Notes under the pieces: generated by a model
The model's input: the letters and a program-made list of their open reading frames with translations, nothing else
Database searches by the model: none
What the model was told of the DNA's origin: nothing
Part shown: piece by piece, positions 46,358 through 58,128 of the stretch
Position numbering within the stretch: the stretch's first letter is position 1
Layout of the letters: every line of letters begins with the position of its first letter
Assembly: GCA_902573725.1 (NCBI GenBank)
Contig: CACGLE010000002.1
Span: forward strand, 1-64,000
Direction of reading: 5' to 3'
DNA: 64,000 bases
DNA from: an uncultured SAR116 cluster alpha proteobacterium
Lineage (GTDB): Bacteria > Pseudomonadota > Alphaproteobacteria > Puniceispirillales > Puniceispirillaceae
Position numbers and translations under genes: made by a program

Positions 46358-46827
46358 CTAGCTCGACTCAATTGACGCGGAGATGACACCATTGTTGTCA
46401 TCCAGAAACCTACTTGTTCCCCTGAAAGCACTTTTTCAACTGCCCAAAAATAATCATAAGAAATTCCATCACCTGTGATTATGGACACAACAAACTGGCT
46501 CTCAATATCTGTTGCATTGACCAACTTGATTGAATAGCTTTGAAGATTAAGAAGTGGTGAATAAGAAGGTGTTTCAAACAGCATCTTAAAACGCGCTAGA
46601 GGCCCTGTAGCTCGCTTATTATTGGGATGAGCAAACAACCAAACCTGTTCAATTCCCTGACCAGAAGCACCTGATTGCAAACCTAATAATTGTATCTCAA
46701 CAACTTCCTGAGCGCTAAAGCCCTCATTAGGTGCTATAAGGTTTTCTGAAAAAGATTGTTTTGCTAATGTCATAGTTATAAGAAAAAATACCACCCACAA
46801 AAAAAATTTCTTAATATTGTTCATCAT
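46354..46827 (-). CDS. Small secreted protein, DUF4864-like
   Basis: The 157-aa protein has an N-terminal signal peptide (FLWVVFFLITMTLAKQSFS). The mature part reads VVEIQLLGLQ, then a GIEQVWLFAHPNNKRATGP stretch, then FKMLFETPSYSPLL. This pattern reminds me of the DUF4864 family of unknown function, found in bacteria and plastids. The assignment is by eye. Its stop overlaps the downstream EamA start by 4 nt, so the two are probably co-expressed. Confidence 0.5.
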   Translation of the reverse strand: MMNNIKKFFLWVVFFLITMTLAKQSFSENLIAPNEGFSAQEVVEIQLLGLQSGASGQGIEQVWLFAHPNNKRATGPLARFKMLFETPSYSPLLNLQSYSIKLVNATDIESQFVVSIITGDGISYDYFWAVEKVLSGEQVGFWMTTMVSSPRQLSRAS

Positions 46828-46869
46828 TAAATTATCTCACTAAAAAATATATTCTATACCATTTAATAT

Positions 46870-47763
46870 TTATTTTTCTTTTTTGGTAAGACCCAACCTT
46901 AAACCACAGACCACTAAAACAAAACCAATAATATGATAGTTTTGCAATGGCTCTCCCAATATTATTATAGCTAGTATAACTGAAGCAATTGGCAACCAAT
47001 AAAAAAATAAACCTGTGCGTGTTACTCCAAGCGTAACAACAGCAGAAGTATAAAATTTATACGCAAGTAAAGCAGGACAGATCACGATATAACTCAACCC
47101 GAGTATAGGACCTATAGATAAATTCATCCGATAACCCGCTTGATATTCTAAAAATTGCAATGGAAACAATTCAATCGCTCCGATAATGAAAAGAACCCAT
47201 AAAAAAGACCAGTGATTAACTTCTTTAGGAGAAAAACGCAGAAGAAGTGAAAATAAACCATATATAATAATAGCGATAACCATTATTAAATCTCCTGAAT
47301 TAAAAGTTAAATTAAGTAAATTCCCCAAATCTGCCTTAATCAAAACAATAAAAACTCCTATGGTAGCCAACATCATACCAAGCATTTGAATTCTAGTTAT
47401 TCTTTCCCTAAAAAAGAGCCATTCAAAAAAACACAATATTATTGGAAGAGTGGTTTGTAGCAACCCAACATTGCTTACAGTGGTATAATTTAATGCCCAA
47501 TATTGAAGAGTATTGTATGCCCCTATTCCGGTTGTAGCGATCCAAAATACAGACCATTTATTCGCCCAAATTAAAGGAAAGTCTCTCTTGAGAGGAGGCC
47601 TAAAAATTATCAAAATTAAAATAGAGGCAAAAACCCATCTCCAGAATGCATGTTGCAAGGGGGGCAAATCATCTGCAAACATTCGTGCAGTGATAGAATT
47701 GCCTGCCCAAAATGTCATGGTGAGTAATAAATACATATAAGCAGTTTTATATGATACGTGCAT
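46870..47763 (-). CDS. EamA/DMT-superfamily permease
   Basis: This 297-aa membrane protein has ten hydrophobic segments in two EamA halves, with an FWAGNSITARMF motif in the first helix that is common in RhaT-type DMT transporters. The second repeat ends ILGEPLQNYHIIGFVLVVCGL. The substrate is unknown. It lies 11 nt after the next permease (47775) in transcript order and upstream of the small secreted protein. Confidence 0.87.
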   Translation of the reverse strand: MHVSYKTAYMYLLLTMTFWAGNSITARMFADDLPPLQHAFWRWVFASILILIIFRPPLKRDFPLIWANKWSVFWIATTGIGAYNTLQYWALNYTTVSNVGLLQTTLPIILCFFEWLFFRERITRIQMLGMMLATIGVFIVLIKADLGNLLNLTFNSGDLIMVIAIIIYGLFSLLLRFSPKEVNHWSFLWVLFIIGAIELFPLQFLEYQAGYRMNLSIGPILGLSYIVICPALLAYKFYTSAVVTLGVTRTGLFFYWLPIASVILAIIILGEPLQNYHIIGFVLVVCGLRLGLTKKEK

Positions 47764-47774
47764 TTTCTATTTCT

Positions 47775-48665
47775 TTACAAAATAATTATCCACGAACTAA
47801 AAACAACCAAAATGGCACCTAACCATGCTCCAAGCACCGGCATTTTTTTTGTTTGAAACCAGACAAACGGTAGCATTAAGACAGGACTTATGGCCACTAA
47901 CATAGAAACCTTTGCTACCTGTCCTGTTTCTAACGCTTTTAAAAATAAAGCTAGTCCAAAACTTAGACCAAAAAAACCATTTGCAACAACATGCCAACTC
48001 ACAGTTAGTGGTGGAATTTTCCATATCTTTGGTTTGTCCTTTTCAAAAATTAACATTGCCCATAAAAACACTCCGGCAGCGACAACCCTTATCAGGCTCG
48101 TTTGCAATGGGTCTGCCCCCTGCTCCATGACTGGACGTAAAAATAGCACACCAGCCGCCTGTCCAAGTGCTGCTAACAAACCAGCAGAAACTCCTAACCA
48201 GAGAGGTGGCTTTATAACTTCCCAGTCATGAACATTCGTTTTCGGGCTTCCATAGACTACCGCTAGAGCGATACCTAAAAACCCTATGACAATCGCAACA
48301 ATAATCAAAAAAGTTAATTCCTCATTTAGTGTTAGCCAAGCAAGGAACGCCGCTAATGGTGCGTTTATAGCGAATAATATTCCGGTTCTCCGTGGCCCGA
48401 GTCTCTCCATAGCGATAAATAGAAAGAAGTCTCCTAAACCAATCCCAATAATGCCAGATATTATAATCCATTTCCATTCACTAGGTGCTATTTCCCAACT
48501 ATTTCCATTGAGCATTATCATTGAAGCTAACAAAAGAGAAGCAACAATCATCCTCAACCTATTAAATTGAAGGGACCCATAATATACGGCTGGTTTATGT
48601 CCAAATAATTGTGATAAGACCCAACTGAAAGATGCAGCTAAAGCAAAAAATGCGGCGCTATCCAT
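47775..48665 (-). CDS. EamA/DMT-superfamily permease
   Basis: The 296-aa protein has ten predicted helices and the SFSWVLSQLFGHKPA first-helix region of the EamA family. The second repeat starts WLGVSAGLLAALGQAAGVL. It is first in the run of DMT permeases and is preceded by a 178-nt AT-rich gap without a visible terminator for regA. It shares no close identity by eye with the other two DMT genes, so these look like separate family members, not a recent duplication. Confidence 0.87.
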   Translation of the reverse strand: MDSAAFFALAASFSWVLSQLFGHKPAVYYGSLQFNRLRMIVASLLLASMIMLNGNSWEIAPSEWKWIIISGIIGIGLGDFFLFIAMERLGPRRTGILFAINAPLAAFLAWLTLNEELTFLIIVAIVIGFLGIALAVVYGSPKTNVHDWEVIKPPLWLGVSAGLLAALGQAAGVLFLRPVMEQGADPLQTSLIRVVAAGVFLWAMLIFEKDKPKIWKIPPLTVSWHVVANGFFGLSFGLALFLKALETGQVAKVSMLVAISPVLMLPFVWFQTKKMPVLGAWLGAILVVFSSWIIIL

Positions 48666-48843
48666 AATAAAAATTTATAACCATGACTTTGTATATTTTC
48701 TTTGTACTATTCGTTTTTTATATCGAAGTTACTCAAAAGTTAAAAAATTTGTTAAGAAAGACTTTGATTACTTTATATTCATAAAAAAACTTTATTTATT
48801 TTTTTATTTAGAAAAAATTTAAAACCTCTTTTTTTTGAGCGTT

Positions 48844-49374
48844 CTAATTTCTTGGAGCATGTTTTGCTAAAATGCGCTGCAACGTGCGACGATGCATCTT
48901 GAGCCGCCTCGCTGTTTCAGATACATTTCTATTACATTGCTCAAAAACGCGTTGAATATGCTCCCATCTTACCCTGTCTGCTGACATAGGATCATCGGGT
49001 GGTGGTGGTAGAGGTTTATCATAATCCACAAGTGCATTTTTAATTTGCTCGGCACTTGCCGGTTTTGGAAGATAGTCGATCGCTCCGACTTTCATAGCAG
49101 CTACCGCTGTAGCAATGTTTCCAAATCCAGTAAGCATTATCGCCCTGCATTTGGGATTGCTAGATGAGAGTTTTTTTACAATAGAAAGCCCACTTCCATC
49201 TGCTAATTTTAAATCAAGAACAGCGGTATCAAAGGATATTTTTTCAATCATTTCTTCTGCTTCTTCTATTGATGATACTGCTGTTACCTCAAATCCAAAA
49301 GAATCCATAGATTTTGATAGTCTTCTTAGAAGAATTTCATCATCGTCTAAAATTAGTAATTTACCTAAGTTCAT
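48844..49374 (-). CDS. regA: Redox response regulator RegA/ActR/PrrA
   Basis: This response regulator of 176 aa has the receiver acid pair and phospho-Asp (LILDDDE, DTAVLDLKLADGSG), the Thr in AIMLTGFGN and the Lys in YLPKPAS. A proline-rich linker (DKPLPPPPDDPMS) is followed by a Fis-type helix-turn-helix, NVSETARRLKMHRRTLQRIL, which is the hallmark of RegA. It controls respiration, carbon and energy genes in response to redox state. It lies 5 nt after regB and is the end of the dnaA-gyrB-regBA series. Confidence 0.93.
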   Translation of the reverse strand: MNLGKLLILDDDEILLRRLSKSMDSFGFEVTAVSSIEEAEEMIEKISFDTAVLDLKLADGSGLSIVKKLSSSNPKCRAIMLTGFGNIATAVAAMKVGAIDYLPKPASAEQIKNALVDYDKPLPPPPDDPMSADRVRWEHIQRVFEQCNRNVSETARRLKMHRRTLQRILAKHAPRN

Positions 49375-49379
49375 TTTTA

Positions 49380-50662
49380 TTACACCAAACTTTCAATAGG
49401 GATTTTAATTTCTACAGAAGCACCATTTGGCTTTCTATTTTGGAAAATAGTTGTCCCATTTAATTGTCTTATAAATGACTGAACCAAAAATAATCCAAGT
49501 CCCCTATGACCCTCTTGCCCTAAACGAGAGCTATTTTCTGGTTGCCCTATATTTGACAAAATGGAAGGAGGATATCCCATTCCATCATCTATCACATTTA
49601 TATAAATCGATTCTTGGTCCCATGAAATAACTAAAGTAATTTTTGTTTCTGCAAAATCGTTTGCATTTTCAAGTATTGCCTCTAATGCATAACTTAGCTC
49701 AGGTATCTGAGCAATTTCTGGCTGATTTTTAGCTGAGCTATTTTCAACTTTCCATTCAATTTGAACCTTAAAAGAGGAGATTGTATTAGCAACCATTTTT
49801 TGAACAGCCAGTCCTAAAGGCATTAAAATATCAAGCTCTCTACTGGTTTTCATTGCGTCGGAGTCAAGCTCTGACAAAATAATCTGACATCGTTCAACTT
49901 CTGCTTTTAACAGCAATAAATCCTCTTTCTGAATAGAGTTTAATTTTAGCTGTGTCATTAAATCATCGCTGATCAGCCTAATTGTTGTTAACGGTGAGCC
50001 AAGCTTGTGAGCTGCTGCTGTTGCTAAAGATCCTAATGCAATGACTTGTCTCTCAGAAGCGAGCATCAACCTTGTTTGCCCAAGCATTTCAGATGTTCTT
50101 TTACTTTTTTGTGCTAACCAAAAAACATAATAAGCCATAAAAATAGCAGATATCACTAATGCAATCCACAATCCAAATTGGTATAAGGGTGGAACTACAA
50201 ACCCTTTATAAGACCATGGTAATGGCAAATGATAAATGCTAAGAATACTTGCACAAATTGTTACTATGATTACAAGGGTAATAGTTGAAAATAAGTCTAA
50301 AATTGCTGCAGATACAGCAACAGGTGCAAGAAATAATATTGAAAATGGATTTAGTAGCCCACCAGCAAAATATAACAGAGCCGCAAGTTGAGTAACATCA
50401 AATATTAAAACAAAAAGGACAGATAGTCGTGATAATTGCACTGCATTTTTATTTAGCCATGACTGCCACAGATTTAAAATTATGCCAATTGCAATAATGG
50501 TCAAAAGAGGAACTAACGGAAGCAAAAACCCTAACGCAAAATGAACTATGAGTACAGTTGTTAATTGCCCTGAAAGAGCTATCCAGCGAATGAAAATACT
50601 AACTCTTGGGTCAATAAGACTATATTCGGTTTCAAAAGCTGGTAGAAAATGACGTTCAATCA

Positions 50663-50663
<1 letters not shown>
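49380..50663 (-). CDS. regB: Redox sensor histidine kinase RegB/PrrB/ActS
   Basis: This 427-aa membrane kinase has six hydrophobic segments. The ubiquinone-binding heptapeptide GGLLNPF is at residues 101-107. The H-box is at ATAAAHKLGSPLTTI (His219), and the redox Cys is Cys259 in EVERCQIIL. N and G boxes follow (ILENANDFA, DDGMGYPPS, GHRGLGLFLV). All three RegB signatures are present. The ATG overlaps the gyrB stop by 1 nt (TAATG), so it is co-translated with gyrB. It senses quinone redox state and phosphorylates RegA. Confidence 0.93.
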
Positions 50664-53122
<2,459 letters not shown>

Positions 53123-53125
53123 TCA

Positions 53126-54304
53126 CTAATAACTTATTATACCATCATTCACATAAAAATACTGTGCTTTTGATTTTAGAGATTCAAAACTCTTTTCATC
53201 ACTGCCACTATACCAAACCTGCCCCGAAAAATTTTTACATGCGTCAAATAGAGCATCTCTTCTCCATGGATCTAATAGTGCCGCCACATCGTCCAATAAT
53301 AACAATGGTGGTTTTTCTAATCTAGTAGATTGCAAGTGTGCATGTGCTAAAATAAAAGTTATAAGAAGAGCTTTCTGTTCTCCAGTTGACGCTTCATTTG
53401 CAAACTGTTTCTTTTCACTGTGAGTTACAATCAAATCTGTAGTATGTGGTCCCATGATTGAACTATTATTTGCTTCTCGGTTTTTCTTTGCATTTTGCTT
53501 TATCATATCCTCTATTTCAGAGGCTGGAATCCTATTTAATAATTCTGAACCTCCACCAACTAATTGAGCTGAGAATTTTGGAAACTCTGTTTGCATATTT
53601 CGGACAGTACGATTTATATCCTCAATGAGAGCGTTACGAGTAGCCATAATAGCAACACCTGTCTCCGCTAATTGAGTTTCATTTAAACTATACCAAATAG
53701 GATCCTTAACCTCATTTGCTAACATTCGGTTTCGTTCACGATACGATTTTAAAAATCGCAATAACCTGCCAGAATGGGCTGGATCGAAAGAAATTGCTAA
53801 CCTATCAATAAAAAGTCGTCTTATTTTTGGACTATCTAAAAACAGCCCATCCATTTGAGGTGTAAGCCAGGAAATTGAGCAAATTTTAGCCAGCATTTCT
53901 TGTGTTTCAGTCTCTTGATTGATTTTAACTATCCTACGATTACTCTCCTCAGATATTCCGGTGCCAATCTGCCAACACTTATCATTTGTAATTAAATCAG
54001 CATAAAATGCCCATTTCCTTTGATTTTGCATGGGTTTATTTAAATCTTTGTATGAAAAATCATCCACATTCGCACGCCTTAACCCTCTGCCTGGTGCTAG
54101 TAAAGAAATAGCCTCCATTAAGTTTGTTTTACCGGTACCGTTCTTGCCTGTAAGAACAACTGGTTCATTTTGAATTTCAAAATTAACTTCTCTATAATTT
54201 CGAAAGTTTAATAAGCGAATTTTTCTAAGCCAGTGACTAATCCCTTTATCTATCATTTTTGAGTTGGATACTGAAGCACAGTAAGCATTGGATGTTAAAG
54301 CCAT
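53126..54304 (-). CDS. recF: DNA replication and repair protein RecF
   Basis: This SMC-like ATPase of 392 aa loads RecA at gaps. Walker A is VLTGKNGTGKTNLMEA, the ABC signature is STGEQKALLITFIL and Walker B is LLLLDDVAALLD. The order dnaN-recF-gyrB is conserved. The ORF track's ATG (54304) gives a 16-residue extension before MIDKGISHWLRKIRL, whose ATG at 54256 could be the start instead. Neither has a clear Shine-Dalgarno. It lies 11 nt after the dnaN stop. Confidence 0.96.
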   Translation of the reverse strand: MALTSNAYCASVSNSKMIDKGISHWLRKIRLLNFRNYREVNFEIQNEPVVLTGKNGTGKTNLMEAISLLAPGRGLRRANVDDFSYKDLNKPMQNQRKWAFYADLITNDKCWQIGTGISEESNRRIVKINQETETQEMLAKICSISWLTPQMDGLFLDSPKIRRLFIDRLAISFDPAHSGRLLRFLKSYRERNRMLANEVKDPIWYSLNETQLAETGVAIMATRNALIEDINRTVRNMQTEFPKFSAQLVGGGSELLNRIPASEIEDMIKQNAKKNREANNSSIMGPHTTDLIVTHSEKKQFANEASTGEQKALLITFILAHAHLQSTRLEKPPLLLLDDVAALLDPWRRDALFDACKNFSGQVWYSGSDEKSFESLKSKAQYFYVNDGIISY

Positions 54305-54315
54305 AAAAATAGTTA

Positions 54316-55419
54316 CTACACTCGCATAGGCATCAAAACAAAAATGTTTGCTTCATCTTCAGGGTCACGAAGTAGACTCGGAGACCCTGGGTCTATAAGC
54401 TCTATTGCAATGGTTTCGCCTTTTATTTGAGTTAAAATGTCCATCAGATATTTAGCATTAAAACCAATATCAATGGTGTCTCCATCATAACTTATTTCAA
54501 GAATCTCGGTAGCGCTTGAAGCATCTGGGTTAGTCGCGGATAATACCAGTTGATTGTTTTCTATATTTAATTTTATAGCGCGTGACTTATCAGAGGCTAT
54601 TGTTGACACACGATCCACAGCTGCACTCAATAAATTTACACCCACGGATATTATTTTATCATTACCTTTCGGAATAACTCGCTTATATTCAGGAAAAGTT
54701 CCGTCAATCAATTTTGTTGTAAGCCTTACATCTCCAACGCCAAATTCAGCTCTGGTTTCTGATAATTTCACTTCTACTTCTTGTGGCTCATCATCCAAAA
54801 GTTTTCTTAGTTCTGAAACCGCTTTACGCGGTATAATTATCGCGGGCATATTTTCTGAACCGGGGGGTGGCCTCATTTGTGACAATGCGAGCCTGTGACC
54901 GTCTGTTGCTACAGCAGTTAAATTTGTTGTGTCCGAAAAATGAAGATAAATTCCATTAAGATAATATCTAGTTTCTTCCGTAGATACCGCAAACTTGGTT
55001 GTATCAATAAGATTTCTTAAATCTGGTGTTGTGATTGAAAAACTTACTGGCATATCTGAGCTATTTATTGCTGGAAAATCTTCTATTGGTAATGTCGGTA
55101 AATTAAAACTTGATCTACCCGCGCTTACATGCGCGTGACCATCGGCAACATGAAACTGAACCTCTGCGCCTTCTGGTAATTTTTTTACGATCTCAAATAA
55201 TAGATGAGCAGGTATTGTTGTTGCGCCTTCACTCGAAATCGAACATGGAGCTATGGTGATAATATCCATATCCATATCAGTCGCTGTGAGCGACAGTTTT
55301 TCAGATGCTGCTTGCAAAACAACATTGGATAAAATAGGGATTGTATTTCGACGTTCAACCACAGAATTAATGTGACTTAATGGTCGCAATAAATTCATTC
55401 GATCGATTGCTAATTTCAT
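54316..55419 (-). CDS. dnaN: DNA polymerase III sliding clamp (beta subunit)
   Basis: This beta clamp of about 367 aa has three repeated domains. Landmarks are the N-terminal MKLAIDRMNLLRPLSHI, TATDMDMDI, ATDGHRLALS and the C-terminal VFVLMPMRV. The track start at 55503 adds a 28-residue leader. ATG 55419 has a perfect GGAGG five nucleotides upstream and the normal N terminus, so it is chosen. It tethers polymerase III to DNA and lies between dnaA and recF. Confidence 0.97.
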   Translation of the reverse strand: MKLAIDRMNLLRPLSHINSVVERRNTIPILSNVVLQAASEKLSLTATDMDMDIITIAPCSISSEGATTIPAHLLFEIVKKLPEGAEVQFHVADGHAHVSAGRSSFNLPTLPIEDFPAINSSDMPVSFSITTPDLRNLIDTTKFAVSTEETRYYLNGIYLHFSDTTNLTAVATDGHRLALSQMRPPPGSENMPAIIIPRKAVSELRKLLDDEPQEVEVKLSETRAEFGVGDVRLTTKLIDGTFPEYKRVIPKGNDKIISVGVNLLSAAVDRVSTIASDKSRAIKLNIENNQLVLSATNPDASSATEILEISYDGDTIDIGFNAKYLMDILTQIKGETIAIELIDPGSPSLLRDPEDEANIFVLMPMRV

Positions 55420-55462
55420 TTTTACCTCCACCAAAAGGAACAGGTGATTTTTCCTATTCTGA

Positions 55463-55480
55463 CATACAAAATGTTGTATG
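55463..55480 (-). promoter_or_regulatory. Hairpin in the dnaA-dnaN gap
   Basis: CATACAA (55463-55469) and TTGTATG (55474-55480) form a perfect 7-bp stem with a 4-nt loop about 45 nt before the dnaN ATG. It is not followed by a T tract. It may be a regulator site or a leader structure that adjusts dnaN expression. The evidence is symmetry alone. Confidence 0.35.
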
Positions 55481-55536
55481 CCAATCCTTTTAAGCAACAA
55501 CATGTCGCAACTTTATCGAAGGTCAATAGCACTTAA

Positions 55537-57003
55537 TTAATTATCAGATAATAACGAACGCAATAGTTCAACATCATCACTCATTTCACTGTCATGAATA
55601 AGTAACTCTTCTACCTTTTTAACAGCATGCATAATGGTCGTATGGTCTCTTCCACCAAACTTTCTACCAATTTCAGGATATGATGATGTTGTTAAATTTT
55701 TTGCCAAATACATGGCAATTTGGCGGGGTCTTGCAATAGACCTTGCTCGCCTTGCTGAAAACATATCAGAGGTCCGAATAGAAAAATGCTTTGATACCTG
55801 TTTTTGTATATCGTCAATCGTTACACGGCGACTAGAGGCTCTGATAAGGTCCGACAATGTTTCGCGTGCCATTTCAACTGTGATTGTTCTCCCAACAAGG
55901 CTAGCGTGGGCAACAATCCTATTGAAGGCTCCTTCTAATTCACGGATATTACTAGTGATTTTATGCGCCAAAAATTCAAGGACTGCATCTGGCACACTTA
56001 CAGCAACAGAATCTCTTTTAGAAATTAAAATCCCTAATCGTAGCTCATAAGTGGTTGCATGAATATCGGCTACCATTCCCCATCCCAACCTACTTCGAAG
56101 ACGTTCTTCCATACCCGATAAATCTGTTGGTGACTTATCTGCAGACAATACCACCTGTTTCCCGTCATCTACTAATGCATTAAATGTGTGAAAAAATTCT
56201 TCTTGTGTGGATTCTTTTCCGGAAATAAATTGTACGTCATCTATCATCAATACGTCTACAGAGCGAAATTGTTCTTTAAAAGTCATTGTATCCTTGTGTC
56301 TTAGTGCCTGAATAAACCGATACATAAATTTTTCAGCTGAAAGATACATCACTTTTCGGTTTGGCTGACGGGAATTAATCTCCCATGCTATTGCATGCAT
56401 CAAATGTGTCTTACCAAGTCCAACACCACTATATAAGAATAAAGGGTTAAAAGCAGGAGTTGCACTTTCAACAACCCGTCTAGCAGCGGCGAAAGCTAAT
56501 TCATTTGGCTTTCCAACGAAAAAATTTGAAAATGTAAAACGAGGATCTAAACCATGTGTGGAAGATACCGCTTTCTCATTTAGCTCTTTATATTTCATTT
56601 CCGTAATTCGTGGAGCCCTGCCTGACGGAGCATCACTTATATTCATCAAATTTGAAAATTCATTCCAATTTATTTCGAGAGCTGAAACTGATAACGACAA
56701 ACTTTTTGCGATAAGCCTTAATTTATCCGAATAGTGAGATTTTACTCTATCGCGTACCAACTTACTAGACGCATTAAGATGAATTACTTCATCTTTCAAG
56801 TCCTCAACTTCGAGAGGTTTAATCCAGCTCCGCCATGCTGTTTCGCCAATATCCTTTCGGATTTGCGTACTTATTACGTTCCAAACTTCATCTTTTTTTT
56901 CAGATTCATGTTTACTAATAGAATTAATCCGACAATTTTTTTCCTGCGATACGTTTTCTTCGTCAGTTTGAGATATGTCTTCGTTATGAGATTCTTTTTC
57001 CAA
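55537..57003 (-). CDS. dnaA: Chromosomal replication initiator DnaA
   Basis: The 488-aa DnaA has domain I after a 30-residue acidic leader (WNVISTQIRKDIGETAWRSW). Its AAA+ core holds Walker A YSGVGLGKTHLMHAIAW, Walker B VLMIDDVQFISG and a sensor motif DLSGMEERLRSRL. The domain IV signature is GGRDHTTIMHAVKKVEEL. The start is TTG with AAGGA seven nucleotides upstream. No ATG gives the leader. It heads the dnaA-dnaN-recF-gyrB cluster. Confidence 0.98.
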   Translation of the reverse strand: MEKESHNEDISQTDEENVSQEKNCRINSISKHESEKKDEVWNVISTQIRKDIGETAWRSWIKPLEVEDLKDEVIHLNASSKLVRDRVKSHYSDKLRLIAKSLSLSVSALEINWNEFSNLMNISDAPSGRAPRITEMKYKELNEKAVSSTHGLDPRFTFSNFFVGKPNELAFAAARRVVESATPAFNPLFLYSGVGLGKTHLMHAIAWEINSRQPNRKVMYLSAEKFMYRFIQALRHKDTMTFKEQFRSVDVLMIDDVQFISGKESTQEEFFHTFNALVDDGKQVVLSADKSPTDLSGMEERLRSRLGWGMVADIHATTYELRLGILISKRDSVAVSVPDAVLEFLAHKITSNIRELEGAFNRIVAHASLVGRTITVEMARETLSDLIRASSRRVTIDDIQKQVSKHFSIRTSDMFSARRARSIARPRQIAMYLAKNLTTSSYPEIGRKFGGRDHTTIMHAVKKVEELLIHDSEMSDDVELLRSLLSDN

Positions 57004-57317
57004 CGGATATTCCTTACACGTTATTTGATGTAATAGTTATGAGACAAAACCAACCAACAGGTTAGAGAAGAATACCCATTTTACGAACTTTTGATCAAGC
57101 TAGATTCTTCATCAAAAAGGCAAATTAATAAATAAAAATTAAAATAAACAGCTTGACATCTGTTTACCCATTTTTTGAGATAATTTTGGTTTTTTAAAAA
57201 ATTCAATCTGTTATAAAATCGAATCAGTTTTAAAATCAAAAGGAGGGTTTAAAAAGAGAGGATTTACGCCTTCCATTTATAAATACAAATAAGATTTATT
57301 TTTTTGGTAAACAGTTT
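57004..57317. other. dnaA-rpsT intergenic region, no DnaA boxes seen
   Basis: The 314-nt gap upstream of dnaA is AT-rich with poly-A/T runs. I searched it by eye for TTATCCACA-like sites on both strands and for paired TTAA CtrA-like elements and found none. It contains the dnaA promoter region and, on its right side, the downstream region of rpsT. It does not look like oriC, which in many Alphaproteobacteria lies elsewhere. Confidence 0.6.
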
Positions 57318-57593
57318 TTACGCCGCGCTAACCGAAAGTTTTTTAACACTTGCGGCGAGTCGGGATATTTTTCTTGATGCTGTCTTCTTGTGCATAACAC
57401 CTTTGCTAACCCCTCGCATAATTTCTGGTTGCGCTAATCTTAGTGCAACTTTAGCACCATCGGCGTCTCCAACTCCGACCGCAGATTCAACTTTTTTTAT
57501 GAAAGTCCGAATACGACTTATTCTTGCCCTATTTATTTCTGCTCTAGCTAAATTTCGGCGAATTCTTTTTTTTGCTGACTTATGGTTTGCCAT
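57318..57593 (-). CDS. rpsT: 30S ribosomal protein S20
   Basis: This 91-aa basic protein has the S20 N terminus ([16 protein letters not shown]) and the conserved [20 protein letters not shown]-terminal half. It binds 16S rRNA. The gene sits upstream of dnaA on the same strand, the usual alphaproteobacterial order. The plus-strand ORF at 57304-57606 is its antisense shadow. Confidence 0.97.
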   Translation of the reverse strand: MANHKSAKKRIRRNLARAEINRARISRIRTFIKKVESAVGVGDADGAKVALRLAQPEIMRGVSKGVMHKKTASRKISRLAASVKKLSVSAA

Positions 57594-57691
57594 AATTAAC
57601 CCTTAAAACCCATAAAATTAGAATGGTGTATACGGCTGAAATAATAGTTAAGTCAAGCTGTAATTACCTTTTTTCCTAATAATTTTTAGAT

Positions 57692-58090
57692 TTATGGGAT
57701 TGTTAAAGGAGTGATGCTTAATCTCCAAATTAAACCATTTAGATTGTTAGAGGATATGAATTGAAATTTTTCTTGTCCCCTCTGATATTGTTTTCCAGAT
57801 ATTTTCCAACCAAGTTGTGGCATAACCTCACTATAAAATTTCTCGATTGATTCTCTGCTATCACTCGATGTAGCTATTAACATAATTATACGACCGGATG
57901 GAGAGTCAAAACCAAAACTTAATTCGGGTTCTATTTTCATTGAGTCCATTACTGGGATATCGTCTATAAAATTTAGTCCAACATTTTCATTACAAAACGA
58001 ACTTTTTGCACAAATAATCAATAGTGACAACGCAACAATTATAGGTTCATATCTAAAAGAAAATATCTTACCATATTTCGAGTAATTCAT
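57692..58090 (-). CDS. Small exported protein of unknown function between mutM and rpsT
   Basis: The 132-aa protein has a signal segment (IIVALSLLIICAKSSFC) and a mature part with NFIDDIPVMDSMKIEPE, then GFDSPSGRII, a FYSEVMPQLGWK stretch and a basic QYQRGQEKFQF patch. Similar short proteins occur between mutM/ubiE and rpsT in other Alphaproteobacteria, as far as I recall. They resemble lipid-associated or periplasmic proteins with an FYxxxLPxLGW motif. The Cys at the end of the hydrophobic stretch might be a lipobox, but the site is not canonical. The function is unknown. Confidence 0.65.
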   Translation of the reverse strand: MNYSKYGKIFSFRYEPIIVALSLLIICAKSSFCNENVGLNFIDDIPVMDSMKIEPELSFGFDSPSGRIIMLIATSSDSRESIEKFYSEVMPQLGWKISGKQYQRGQEKFQFISSNNLNGLIWRLSITPLTIP

Positions 58091-58128
58091 TTCTCAAGTC
58101 CTATTTTAAAAAAATATGATAACACGAT

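Noticed and set aside
45410-48665. Recent tandem duplication of EamA genes
   Set aside because: The three proteins share only the family fold by eye. Their helices and loops differ, so a recent duplication is not supported.
54554-54898. 114-aa plus-strand ORF
   Set aside because: It lies antisense inside dnaN and has no independent support.
57153-57158. TTGACA consensus -35 box upstream of dnaA on the plus strand
   Set aside because: It points away from dnaA and towards antisense of rpsT, and the nearest -10-like box is about 19-20 nt away. No plus-strand gene is served.
57304-57606. 100-aa plus-strand ORF over rpsT
   Set aside because: It is the antisense shadow of the clear S20 gene.
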